DNA from: Solicola gregarius
GTDB lineage: Bacteria; Actinomycetota; Actinomycetes; Propionibacteriales; Nocardioidaceae
Reading direction: 5' to 3'
DNA: 64,000 nt
NCBI RefSeq assembly: GCF_025790165.1
Contig: NZ_CP094970.1
Span: 1,674,001-1,738,000, forward strand
The number at the start of each line of letters is the position of its first letter. Within the stretch, counting starts at the first letter, position 1. Below the pieces are notes generated by a model, which saw only the letters and a program-made list of their open reading frames with translations, made no database searches and was not told the DNA's origin. Below are positions 18,963-26,416 of the stretch, one piece after another. Position numbers and translations under genes: made by a program.

Positions 18963-19595
18963 ATGGACTTCCAGGACGTTGTCGCCCGTCGGCGGATGAT
19001 TCGCAACTTTCAGGACGGCCCGGTCGAGCCCGCGACGGTCGACCGGATGCTGCACAACGCGGTACGCGCACCGAACGCGGGCTTCAGCCAGGGGTGGGCA
19101 TTCCTGGTACTCGACGATCGGGACGACGTCGCGCGCTTCTGGGAGGCCACGTCACCCGACCCGGACGCGGACAGCTCGTGGCTCGCCGGGATGCGCCGCG
19201 CACCCGTGATCATCGTCCCGCTCGCGAACAAGGACGCCTACCTCGATCGGTACGCCCAACCCGACAAGGGCTGGACCGACCGCGACGAGGCACGCTGGCC
19301 AGCCCCGTACTGGGACATCGACACCGGCATGGCGGCGTTGCTGATCCTGCAGACGGCCGTCGACGAGGGGCTCGGCGCCTGCCTCTTCGGGATCCCACCG
19401 GACCGGATCGACGCCTTCCGGACCGCGTTCGAGGTCCCCCCGGCGTACCGCCCGATCGGCGCGATCGCCGTCGGGCACCCCGCCGAGGGCGGCGCCTCCG
19501 GCTCACCGACCCGGCGCGCACGGCGGCCGCTCGACGAGGTCGTCCACCACGCCCGCTTCCAGCCCACCACCCCGCCCGAGCCAACAGAACCGTGA
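18963..19595 (+). CDS. Nitroreductase-family protein
   Basis: A 210-residue FMN-dependent nitroreductase/oxidoreductase. The N-terminal RRMIRNFQDGPVEP and APNAGFSQGWAFLV segments bind the FMN phosphate, and IDTGMAALLILQTAVDEGLGA is the family's central helix. The substrate is unknown. The ATG at 18963 lies 17 bp after the hut operator, so it may be controlled with the hut genes. Its last codons and stop coincide with a fragment of the repeat found twice downstream. Confidence 0.88.
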   Translation: MDFQDVVARRRMIRNFQDGPVEPATVDRMLHNAVRAPNAGFSQGWAFLVLDDRDDVARFWEATSPDPDADSSWLAGMRRAPVIIVPLANKDAYLDRYAQPDKGWTDRDEARWPAPYWDIDTGMAALLILQTAVDEGLGACLFGIPPDRIDAFRTAFEVPPAYRPIGAIAVGHPAEGGASGSPTRRARRPLDEVVHHARFQPTTPPEPTEP

Positions 19596-19650
19596 CAGCA
19601 CCAGGCGCGCGGCTCAGCAAACGATCCGGGGTGGAGGTGGGGTGTAGGCC

Positions 19651-19698
19651 ACGGATCCCCGGCGAAACGTCAAGCGAACGCAGTGAGCCGGGGTCCGT
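19651..19698. repeat. Hairpin with conserved 23-nt loop, copy 1
   Basis: Arms 19651-19663 and 19687-19698 pair over about 12 bp around the loop at 19664-19686 (GAAACGTCAAGCGAACGCAG plus TGA). The same loop, 21 of 23 bases identical, caps an unrelated, longer stem at 19979-20063. Located 3' of the nitroreductase gene. Confidence 0.6.
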
Positions 19699-19706
19699 GC
19701 CCGACA

Positions 19707-19799
19707 CCCCAGCATCGAACAGAACCGTGACCAGCAACACCACCCGGCAGTAGCAACCCGCGCCGCCCGGCGCACACGTCCGCCAGGCGCGCCCGTACG
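19707..19799. repeat. 93-bp direct repeat, copy A
   Basis: About 87 of 93 bases are identical to 19849-19941 (offset 142). It begins CCCCAGCATCGAACAG and ends GCGCCCGTACG. A shorter degenerate piece (AACAGAACCGTGA...) lies at 19584-19607, over the nitroreductase stop codon. No frame in it resembles a known protein. Confidence 0.75.
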
Positions 19800-19848
19800 C
19801 GTTCGGCTGAGCGATCGTCAGACTCGCTGAGGATCGGGCACGCCGACC

Positions 19849-19941
19849 CCCCAGCATCGAACAGAGCCGTGACCAGCAACAGCACCAGGCAGTAGCAACC
19901 TGCGCCGCCCGGCGCACGCGTCCGCCGGGCGCGCCCGTACG
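19849..19941. repeat. 93-bp direct repeat, copy B
   Basis: Second copy of the unit at 19707-19799. The two copies and the flanking hairpins fill the 495 bp between the convergent nitroreductase and Nudix genes; I see no gene in this stretch. Confidence 0.75.
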
Positions 19942-19978
19942 AATGTGCGGCCGTCATGCGTCGGCGTAGCGCCGTTCA

Positions 19979-20063
19979 CGTCAGGTGGGTTCGGCTCGCG
20001 GGGCACGGCGAAACCTAAAGCGAACGCAGTGAGCCGGGCCCCGCGAGCCGAACCCAACTGACG
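19979..20063. repeat. Hairpin with conserved 23-nt loop, copy 2
   Basis: Arms 19979-20009 and 20033-20063 are complementary over 31 bp with two mismatches. The 23-nt loop at 20010-20032 (GAAACCTAAAGCGAACGCAG plus TGA) matches that of the hairpin at 19651-19698. It starts 28 bp after the Nudix stop on the minus strand and may act as its terminator. Confidence 0.7.
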
Positions 20064-20090
20064 CCCAAAGGAGCCGAAGGCGACGGCGAG

Positions 20091-20651
20091 TCAGCCGAGC
20101 AAGCCCACGGAAGCGAGCGCCTGGCGGAGGAGTGCACCGCGGCCACCCTCCATCTCGGAGAGGACCTCCTCCTTCGCGATGTCGCGTGGAGGCATCCAGT
20201 CGAGCGCGAGCGCGTCCTGGCGCGGTGTGCAGTCGCCGCTGACGGGCACGACGTACGCGAGTGCGACGGCGTGCTGACGCTCGTCGGAGAAGGTGGACTC
20301 GCCGGGCCACGGGAAGTACTCGGCGACGGCGAACGGCACGACGCTCACGGGCACCTGCGGCAGAGCGGTTGGCCCGAGATCCTTCTCCAGGTGGCGGCGC
20401 AGTGCGTCGCGTACGGTCTCGCCGTGGAGCACGCGGCCCGACACGAGCGTGCGTGTCATCTCGCCGCTCATCGACGCGCGCAGCAGCGTACCGACCTCGC
20501 GGACGGCTCCGTCGGCATCGACGCGGACCGGCACGGCTTCGACGTACAGGATGGGCACGCGGGCCCGGGTCTCGGCCAACTCACCCTCGGTGAGCCAGCC
20601 GCCGGCCGGCTCGGACGGGTTGTTCGGATCGGGCGTACGCACGGAACTCAT
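20091..20651 (-). CDS. Nudix-like protein (DUF4916 type)
   Basis: A 186-residue cytosolic protein. GRVLHGETVRDALRRHLEKDLG (near 90-111) has the spacing of a Nudix box, though its glutamates are only partly conserved, so hydrolase activity is uncertain. The flanking strands (TLLRASMSGEM, DERQHAVALAYVVPVSG) fit the fold. The ATG at 20651 gives MSSVRTPDPNNPSEP. It is divergent from the cold-shock gene and convergent with the nitroreductase across the repeat block. Confidence 0.75.
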   Translation of the reverse strand: MSSVRTPDPNNPSEPAGGWLTEGELAETRARVPILYVEAVPVRVDADGAVREVGTLLRASMSGEMTRTLVSGRVLHGETVRDALRRHLEKDLGPTALPQVPVSVVPFAVAEYFPWPGESTFSDERQHAVALAYVVPVSGDCTPRQDALALDWMPPRDIAKEEVLSEMEGGRGALLRQALASVGLLG

Positions 20652-20739
20652 GGGCTCGATTGTCCAGTATCGAACCAACGCTCGCCGACCCGCGCGACGC
20701 GTGGTCACGCAGGTGGCCCCACGCATGTTAGGTTGGGCC

Positions 20740-20927
20740 TGGTTGTGATGAGCAGTTCGTCGTACGTTTCTCCAGAGCGCCCGCGGCTTTCGTCTGCGGG
20801 CGTTCGTTTGATGTGCCGTCCAGGTCGATGGCCTGTGGCCTTTGCGGGACGCGTCATGAGGTGCGGCTGGTCAGCCAGCGGGTCAGCATCAGTGCTGGTT
20901 CGTATTCGTTTGTGAGAAGGAAAGATA
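20740..20927 (+). promoter_or_regulatory. Long 5' leader of the cold-shock gene
   Basis: About 190 bp without a gene upstream of cspA. It contains the stem GCCCGC-N11-GCGGGC (near 20779-20801) and ends with a GAAGGAAAG ribosome site. Long structured leaders that change fold with temperature are typical of cspA mRNAs. The transcription start is not determined. Confidence 0.4.
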
Positions 20928-21131
20928 ATGGCACAAGGCACAGTCAAGTGGTTCAACGGCGAGAAGGGCTTCGGCTTCATCTCGCAGGCTGACGGTGGTG
21001 CGGACGTATTCGTCCACTACACCGCCATCGTCGCCGACGGGTACCGCACCCTCGATGAGAACCAGAAGGTCGAGTTCGATGTCACGCAGGGCCAGAAGGG
21101 CCTGCAGGCGGAGAACGTACGCCCGCTCTGA
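20928..21131 (+). CDS. cspA: Cold-shock protein CspA family
   Basis: A 67-residue OB-fold single-stranded nucleic-acid chaperone. RNP1 (KGFGFI) and RNP2 (VFVHY) are intact, with the opening [19 protein letters not shown]. It melts mRNA structure in the cold. The GAAGGAAAG ribosome site and the strong terminator 13 bp after the stop indicate a single-gene transcript. Confidence 0.97.
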   Translation: MAQGTVKWFNGEKGFGFISQADGGADVFVHYTAIVADGYRTLDENQKVEFDVTQGQKGLQAENVRPL

Positions 21132-21144
21132 TTCGTTTCGCTTC

Positions 21145-21175
21145 GACGCCCCGACCGGTTTCCGGTCGGGGCGTC
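21145..21175 (+). terminator. cspA terminator
   Basis: Perfect 14-bp stem (21145-21158 with 21162-21175) and a TTT loop, 13 bp after the cspA stop. Confidence 0.85.
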
Positions 21176-21200
21176 GTCGCGTTTCAGGCGGCATGTTTAC

Positions 21201-21253
21201 CATGCTTACGTGGTAAGCATGCACTGTGCACGGCGAATTCACCATGCACAGTG
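21201..21253. repeat. Two stacked inverted repeats between cspA and hutU
   Basis: CATGCTTAC-GTG-GTAAGCATG (21201-21221) is followed by CACTGTGCA (21222-21230) pairing with TGCACAGTG (21245-21253). They lie in the convergent gap 3' of both cspA and hutU, so a terminator for the hut transcript is most likely. Confidence 0.5.
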
Positions 21254-21286
21254 GACGCTTGCCGTGCAAGGTACGCACGGCGCGAG

Positions 21287-22954
21287 CTAGCCGAACGTAG
21301 CCGAGCCCTCCCGCATCGGGATGCGTACGCCCCGCTCCGCGGCGACGTCGTCGGCGCGGTCGTAGCCGGCGTCGACGTGCCGGACGACGCCCATGCCCGG
21401 GTCGTTGCTGAGCACCCGCAGGGCCTTCTGACCCGCGATCTCCGTGCCGTCGACGACCACGACCTGTCCGGCGTGGATCGACCGTCCGATGCCGACGCCA
21501 CCGCCGTGGTGGATCGACACCCATGACGCGCCGGAGGCGACGTTGACCATCGCGTTCAGCAGCGGCCAGTCGGCGATCGCGTCAGACCCGTCGAGCATCC
21601 CCTCGGTCTCGCGGTACGGCGAGGCGACCGAACCACAGTCGAGGTGGTCGCGCCCGATCGCGATCGGCGCCTCGACGACTCCGCGTGCGACGAGCTCGTT
21701 GAATCGTTCACCGGCCAGCTCCCGCTCGCCGTACCCGAGCCAGCAGATCCGTGCCGGCAGCCCCTGGAACCGCACGCGCTCCTGCGCCTTCCCGATCCAG
21801 CGCGCGAGGTGCTCGTTCTCCGGGAACAGCTCGAGGACCGCCTTGTCGGTCGCGGCGATATCGGCGGGGTTGCCCGACAGCGCGGCCCAGCGGAACGGCC
21901 CCTTGCCCTCGCAGAACAGCGGCCGCACGTACGCGGGCACGAACCCGGGATATTCGAAGGCGCGCTCGAAGCCGCCCTCCTTGGCCTCCGCGCGCAGCGA
22001 GTTGCCGTAGTCGAACACCTCCGCACCGGCGTCCTGGAACCCGACCATCGCCTGGCAGTGGCGCGCCATCGACTCGCGCGCCCGCTCGGTGAAGTCCATC
22101 GGCGACTTCTCCCGCTCCGCCACCCAGTCCTCGAAGTCCACGTCGCTCGGCAGGTACGCGAGCGGGTCGTGCGCGCTCGTCTGATCGGTCACGATGTCGA
22201 TCTCGACGCCACGGGCCAGCAGCTCGGGGAACATCTCCGCCGCGTTGCCCAACACACCGATCGACAGCGGCCTCCGCGCCCGCTTGGCGTCCTCGGCCCG
22301 GCGTACCGCATCGTCGAGGGAGTCGGCCTGCTCGTCGAGGTAGCGGTGCTCGATGCGCCGGTCGATGCGCGACTGGTCGACCTCGACGCAGATGCACACG
22401 CCGTCGTTCATGGTGACGGCAAGGGGCTGCGCGCCGCCCATGCCGCCGAGCCCGGCGGTCAGCGTGATCGTGCCCGCGAGCGTGCCGCCGCGCTTCGCCG
22501 CCACAGCACCGAATGTCTCGTACGTGCCCTGCAGGATGCCCTGCGTGCCGATGTAGATCCACGACCCGGCGGTCATCTGGCCGTACATCATCAGCCCGGC
22601 GGCCTCGAGCCGGCGGAACTCCGGCCACGTCGCCCAGTCGCCCACCAGGTTGGAGTTCGCGATCAGGACCCGCGGCGCCCACTCGTGGGTCTGCATGACG
22701 CCGACGGGCCGTCCCGACTGCACGAGCAAGGTCTCGTCGGGTTTCATCCCCTGCAGCGTGCGTACGATCGCGTGGTACGACGGCCAGTCGCGCGCTGCCT
22801 TCCCGGAGCCGCCGTAGACGACCAGCTCCTCGGGATGCTCGGCGACCTCGGGGTCGAGGTTGTTCATCAGCATCCGCATCGGCGCTTCGGTCTGCCACGT
22901 ACGCGCGGTCAACGTCGTGCCGCGCGGTGCGCGTACGGTCGGTGCATCGGTCAT
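21287..22954 (-). CDS. hutU: Urocanate hydratase
   Basis: A 555-residue NAD+-dependent urocanase, step two of histidine degradation (urocanate to imidazolonepropionate). Diagnostic segments include [12 protein letters not shown] near 48, [33 protein letters not shown], the NAD site [15 protein letters not shown] and the catalytic region [16 protein letters not shown] near 447. Full length. The start overlaps the hutH stop (ATGA, 22951-22954), giving a tight hutH-hutU operon. Confidence 0.97.
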   Translation of the reverse strand: MTDAPTVRAPRGTTLTARTWQTEAPMRMLMNNLDPEVAEHPEELVVYGGSGKAARDWPSYHAIVRTLQGMKPDETLLVQSGRPVGVMQTHEWAPRVLIANSNLVGDWATWPEFRRLEAAGLMMYGQMTAGSWIYIGTQGILQGTYETFGAVAAKRGGTLAGTITLTAGLGGMGGAQPLAVTMNDGVCICVEVDQSRIDRRIEHRYLDEQADSLDDAVRRAEDAKRARRPLSIGVLGNAAEMFPELLARGVEIDIVTDQTSAHDPLAYLPSDVDFEDWVAEREKSPMDFTERARESMARHCQAMVGFQDAGAEVFDYGNSLRAEAKEGGFERAFEYPGFVPAYVRPLFCEGKGPFRWAALSGNPADIAATDKAVLELFPENEHLARWIGKAQERVRFQGLPARICWLGYGERELAGERFNELVARGVVEAPIAIGRDHLDCGSVASPYRETEGMLDGSDAIADWPLLNAMVNVASGASWVSIHHGGGVGIGRSIHAGQVVVVDGTEIAGQKALRVLSNDPGMGVVRHVDAGYDRADDVAAERGVRIPMREGSATFG

Positions 22955-24492
22955 GACAGGACTCCCGTTGCTGATTGAGCCGCGGCGACGACCGCGCCGC
23001 TGCGTACGAGTTCGGTGATCGCTTCGATGTCGGGCGCGAGGAACCGATCGGGGCCGGGCCCTTCGACGCGCTCGCGCAGTACGTCGATGACGGCCTTCGT
23101 GGCGGCCGCCGGTTCTAGTGGCGCGCGCAGCTCGATGCCCCGGGCGGCCGTGACGATCTCGATCGCCAGCACCTGGCCGAGCAGGTCGACGGCCTTGCGG
23201 AGCTTGCGCGCGGCCGACCAGCCCATCGACACGTGGTCCTCCTGCATGGCGCTGCTCGGGATGGAGTCGACGCTTGCCGGTACCGCGAGCCGCTTGAGCT
23301 CGGAGACCATCGCGGCCTGGGTGTACTGCGCGATCATGTGACCGGAGTCGACTCCGGGGTCGTCGGCCAGGAACGGCGGAAGTCCGTGGCTTCGTGCCTG
23401 GTCGAGGAAGCGGTCGGTACGCCGTTCCGCCATGCTCGCGACGTCGGCGACCGGAATCGCCAGGAAGTCGAGCACGTACGCGACCGGCGCGCCGTGGAAG
23501 TTGCCGTTCGACTCGACTCGCCCGTCGTCGAGGACGACCGGGTTGTCGATCGCCGAGGCGAGCTCGCGCTCGGCAACCATCGCGGCATGGTCGGCAGTGT
23601 CGCGCGCGGCACCGTGTACCTGCGGGGCGCAGCGCAGCGAGTACGCGTCCTGCACACGTGGGTCCTCGGGTCCACGGTGGCTGGCGACGATCGGAGAACC
23701 CGAGAGCACGGCACGCATGTTGGTGGCGGCGACGGCCTGCCCGGGGTGGGGGCGCAGTGCCTGCAGATCGGCGGCGAGCACCCGATCGGTGCCGAGCAGG
23801 CCCTCGATGCTCATCGCGGCGGCGACGTCGGCGGTACGCAGGAGCAGGTCGAGGTCTGCGAGCGCGAGTGTCAGCATGCCGAGCATGCCGTCGGTGCCGT
23901 TGATGAGCGCGAGACCCTCCTTCTCGGCGAGTACGACCGGCTCGATGCCGTGGTCGTACATCGCCTCGGCGGCGGCGCGTACATCCCCGGTCGCGTCGGT
24001 CACCTCGCCCTCACCCATCAGAGCGAGCGCGCAGTGCGAGAGCGGGGCAAGGTCGCCGGAGCAGCCGAGGCTGCCGTACTCGCGTACGACCGGCGTCAGT
24101 CCCGCGTTGAGCAGCGCGACGAGCGCTCGCACGGTTTCGAGGCGTACGCCGGTGTGTCCGGTCGCAAGCGTCGACAGCCGCAGCAGCATCAGCGCGCGTA
24201 CGACCTCCTGCTCGACTGGCGGGCCCGAACCGGCCGCGTGCGAGCGGATCAGGCTCTTCTGCAGCGCGGTCCGTTTGGCGGGCTCGATGTGGCGGGTCGC
24301 CAGCGCGCCGAACCCGGTCGACACCCCGTACGCGGGCGTCGCCGACGCGGCCAACTTGTCGATCACGCCGCGGGTCGACTCGATCGCGGCGACGGCAGCG
24401 TCGTCCAGCTCGACCGTCGCACCATCGCGCGCGACTGCGACGACGTCGGCTCGAGGCAGCGGACCGGTGCCGACTCGGATGGGTTCGCTCAT
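22951..24492 (-). CDS. hutH: Histidine ammonia-lyase
   Basis: A 513-residue lyase that deaminates L-histidine to urocanate. The MIO cofactor triad is Cys144-Ser145-Gly146 in [14 protein letters not shown] rather than the commoner Ala-Ser-Gly; the family pattern allows Cys there. [12 protein letters not shown] and QEDHVSMGW are also intact. I took ATG 24492 (GGAG close upstream) over an in-frame ATG three codons earlier. The hut palindrome lies 57 bp upstream. Confidence 0.96.
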   Translation of the reverse strand: MSEPIRVGTGPLPRADVVAVARDGATVELDDAAVAAIESTRGVIDKLAASATPAYGVSTGFGALATRHIEPAKRTALQKSLIRSHAAGSGPPVEQEVVRALMLLRLSTLATGHTGVRLETVRALVALLNAGLTPVVREYGSLGCSGDLAPLSHCALALMGEGEVTDATGDVRAAAEAMYDHGIEPVVLAEKEGLALINGTDGMLGMLTLALADLDLLLRTADVAAAMSIEGLLGTDRVLAADLQALRPHPGQAVAATNMRAVLSGSPIVASHRGPEDPRVQDAYSLRCAPQVHGAARDTADHAAMVAERELASAIDNPVVLDDGRVESNGNFHGAPVAYVLDFLAIPVADVASMAERRTDRFLDQARSHGLPPFLADDPGVDSGHMIAQYTQAAMVSELKRLAVPASVDSIPSSAMQEDHVSMGWSAARKLRKAVDLLGQVLAIEIVTAARGIELRAPLEPAAATKAVIDVLRERVEGPGPDRFLAPDIEAITELVRSGAVVAAAQSATGVLS

Positions 24493-24548
24493 GGTCTCCA
24501 TTGCACCGCGCCCGGCACCGTCATGCCAGTCATTGCCAGCAGTAGCGA

Positions 24549-24562
24549 TCTCGCATCCGAGA
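24549..24562. promoter_or_regulatory. hut operator 2: 14-bp palindrome
   Basis: TCTCGCATCCGAGA, the exact reverse complement of the site at 18932-18945, placed upstream of hutH-hutU. Confidence 0.7.
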
Positions 24563-24591
24563 CGTACCGGTCGGGAAGAGTTCGCCACGGA

Positions 24592-24618
24592 TGTCGATTC
24601 GGCCCGGAACCGTTCGAC
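24592..24618 (+). promoter_or_regulatory. ECF42-type promoter for the DGPF-sigma pair
   Basis: TGTCGATT-N15-CGAC. ECF42 targets are described with TGTCGAAA-like -35 and CGTC/CGAC-like -10 boxes. It lies about 50 bp before the DGPF gene. Confidence 0.55.
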
Positions 24619-24670
24619 GCATGGGTGAGAGGCTGGGAACCGCCCGGCCGCCGTGACCGAAGGAGTCATC

Positions 24671-25027
24671 ATGCCCCGCTTCCTCACGATCGTTCACCAC
24701 GACGAGCAGAACCTGCCCACCGGAGACCCGAGCCCGGAACTGCAGAAGCAGATGGGAGAACTGTTCGAGGAGATCAGCAAGGCCGGCGTCATGCTCGACA
24801 TGGCCGAGCTGACCCTCACCTCCGAGAGCACCCGCATCTCCGGCGCCGGCGGCAAGGTGACCCATATCGACGGCCCCTTCGCCGAGAGCAAGGAGGTCGT
24901 CGGCGGCTATACCATCGTGCAGACCAAGACCCGAGCCGAGGCCGTCGAGTGGGCGCGACGGTTCATCGAGATCCAGTCCCAGCACGATCCGTGCACCGCA
25001 GAGGTCCGCGAGATCAAGGAGGGCTGA
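24671..25027 (+). CDS. YCII-related DGPF-domain protein
   Basis: A 118-residue ferredoxin-like-fold protein with the namesake motif DGPFAESKEVVGGY near residue 73. Genes of this type are the standard partners and targets of ECF42 sigma factors, and the sigma gene starts 4 bp after this stop. The biochemical role is not established. The ATG at 24671 follows AGGAG. Cytosolic. Confidence 0.92.
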   Translation: MPRFLTIVHHDEQNLPTGDPSPELQKQMGELFEEISKAGVMLDMAELTLTSESTRISGAGGKVTHIDGPFAESKEVVGGYTIVQTKTRAEAVEWARRFIEIQSQHDPCTAEVREIKEG

Positions 25028-25031
25028 CCGG

Positions 25032-26267
25032 GTGGCGACGACGGACGTGCCCGAGACCGTTGCGACGGTGTTCCGGATCGAGTCTGCCCGGATCATCGCG
25101 ACGACGGCTCGGATCGTCCGCGACCTCGACATCGCCGAGGAGATCGCCCAGGACGCACTCGTCGCCGCGCTCGAGCAGTGGCCCGAGTCGGGCGTCCCGG
25201 ACAAGCCGGGCGCCTGGCTCGTGACCACCGCCAGACGCCGCGCCATCGACCTCGTCCGTCGCAAGGAGACGTACGCCCGCAAGCTCGCCGAGGTCGGCCG
25301 CACGCTCGAGGACATCGCACCGCCCGAAATCGCGGAGGCCGACGAGATCGACGATGATCTGCTGCGGCTCATCTTCACCGCCTGCCATCCGGTGCTGTCG
25401 CAGGAGGCGCGGATCGCGCTCACCCTGCGACTGCTCGGCGGGCTGACCACAGACGAGATCGCGCGTGCGTACCTGACCTCCGAGTCGACCGTGGCACAGC
25501 GCATCGTGCGCGCGAAGCGCAAGCTCGCGCGATCGGGGGTCGAGTTCGAGGTTCCGTACGACGAGGACCGCGCGGCACGACTCTCATCGGTACTCGAGGT
25601 CACCTACCTGATCTTCAACGAGGGCTACTCCGCGACCGCAGGCGACGACCTCGTACGCCCCGCACTGTGCGAGGACGCGCTCCGGCTGGCGCGCATCTTG
25701 CAAGGCCTGATGCCCGATGAGCCCGACGTACACGGGCTCGCCGCCCTGCTGGAGTTCCAGGCCTCCCGCACCGCGGCGCGTACAGGCCCCGACGGCGAGC
25801 CGGTACTCCTGGCCGACCAGGACAGAACCCGCTGGAACCAGTCGTTCATCCGCCGCGGCCTCGCCGCGATGCGCCTGGCGGGCGATGGGCCTTACGCGGT
25901 GCAGGCGGCCATCGCAGGCTGTCACGCCGCCGTTCCGCGTTACGCCGACACCGACTGGGAGACCATCGCACGCCTCTACGCGCGGCTCGCCGTCCTCACC
26001 CCGTCACCGATCGTCGAGCTCAACCGCGCCGTCGCGGTCGCCGAGGTGAACGGACCGGCCGCCGGGCTTGCGATACTCGAGCCGTTGGAGTCCGAGCCGA
26101 CGCTGGCCTCCTACCACCTACTGCCCAGCGTCCGTGGCGACCTACTCGCCCGGCTCGGCCGTGATCCGGAGGCCCGGGCCGAGTTCGAGCGCGCCGCGTC
26201 GTTGACCCGCAACGTACGCGAGCAGCAGCTCCTTCTGGGCAGGGCAGCACAGTCCGCGGTCGACTGA
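25032..26267 (+). CDS. ECF42-family RNA polymerase sigma factor
   Basis: A 411-residue sigma factor. Region 2 (about 10-75; EEIAQDALVAALEQWP) and region 4 (about 110-165; LGGLTTDEIARAYLTSESTVAQRIVRAKRK) precede a long C-terminal extension with tetratricopeptide-like helices (about 180-405), which in this group is needed for activity and replaces an anti-sigma factor. GTG start, 4 bp after the DGPF gene. It should drive the promoter at 24592-24618. Confidence 0.93.
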   Translation: MATTDVPETVATVFRIESARIIATTARIVRDLDIAEEIAQDALVAALEQWPESGVPDKPGAWLVTTARRRAIDLVRRKETYARKLAEVGRTLEDIAPPEIAEADEIDDDLLRLIFTACHPVLSQEARIALTLRLLGGLTTDEIARAYLTSESTVAQRIVRAKRKLARSGVEFEVPYDEDRAARLSSVLEVTYLIFNEGYSATAGDDLVRPALCEDALRLARILQGLMPDEPDVHGLAALLEFQASRTAARTGPDGEPVLLADQDRTRWNQSFIRRGLAAMRLAGDGPYAVQAAIAGCHAAVPRYADTDWETIARLYARLAVLTPSPIVELNRAVAVAEVNGPAAGLAILEPLESEPTLASYHLLPSVRGDLLARLGRDPEARAEFERAASLTRNVREQQLLLGRAAQSAVD

Positions 26268-26416
26268 GGCGCACGCCGTACGAAGGCACGCGGCGGCAGG
26301 TTTCAGGGGTCGCGGAACGGGAACGATTGCATGCCGGGACTATCCCGATCGCCGCGGACGGTCTATCGTCGGCGCGGCATCAAAGTCAGGGATGACCGAC
26401 TCGATGAGGAGTTGTC

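Noticed and set aside
19670-20057. Open frames across the repeat block that might encode a small Cys/Leu-rich protein
   Set aside because: The frames only mirror the 93-bp duplication, have no ribosome site and break at the hairpins; the region is better read as non-coding.
24030-24080. Inactive histidase because the MIO triad is CSG
   Set aside because: Cys at this place is permitted in the family pattern, and all other active-site segments are intact.
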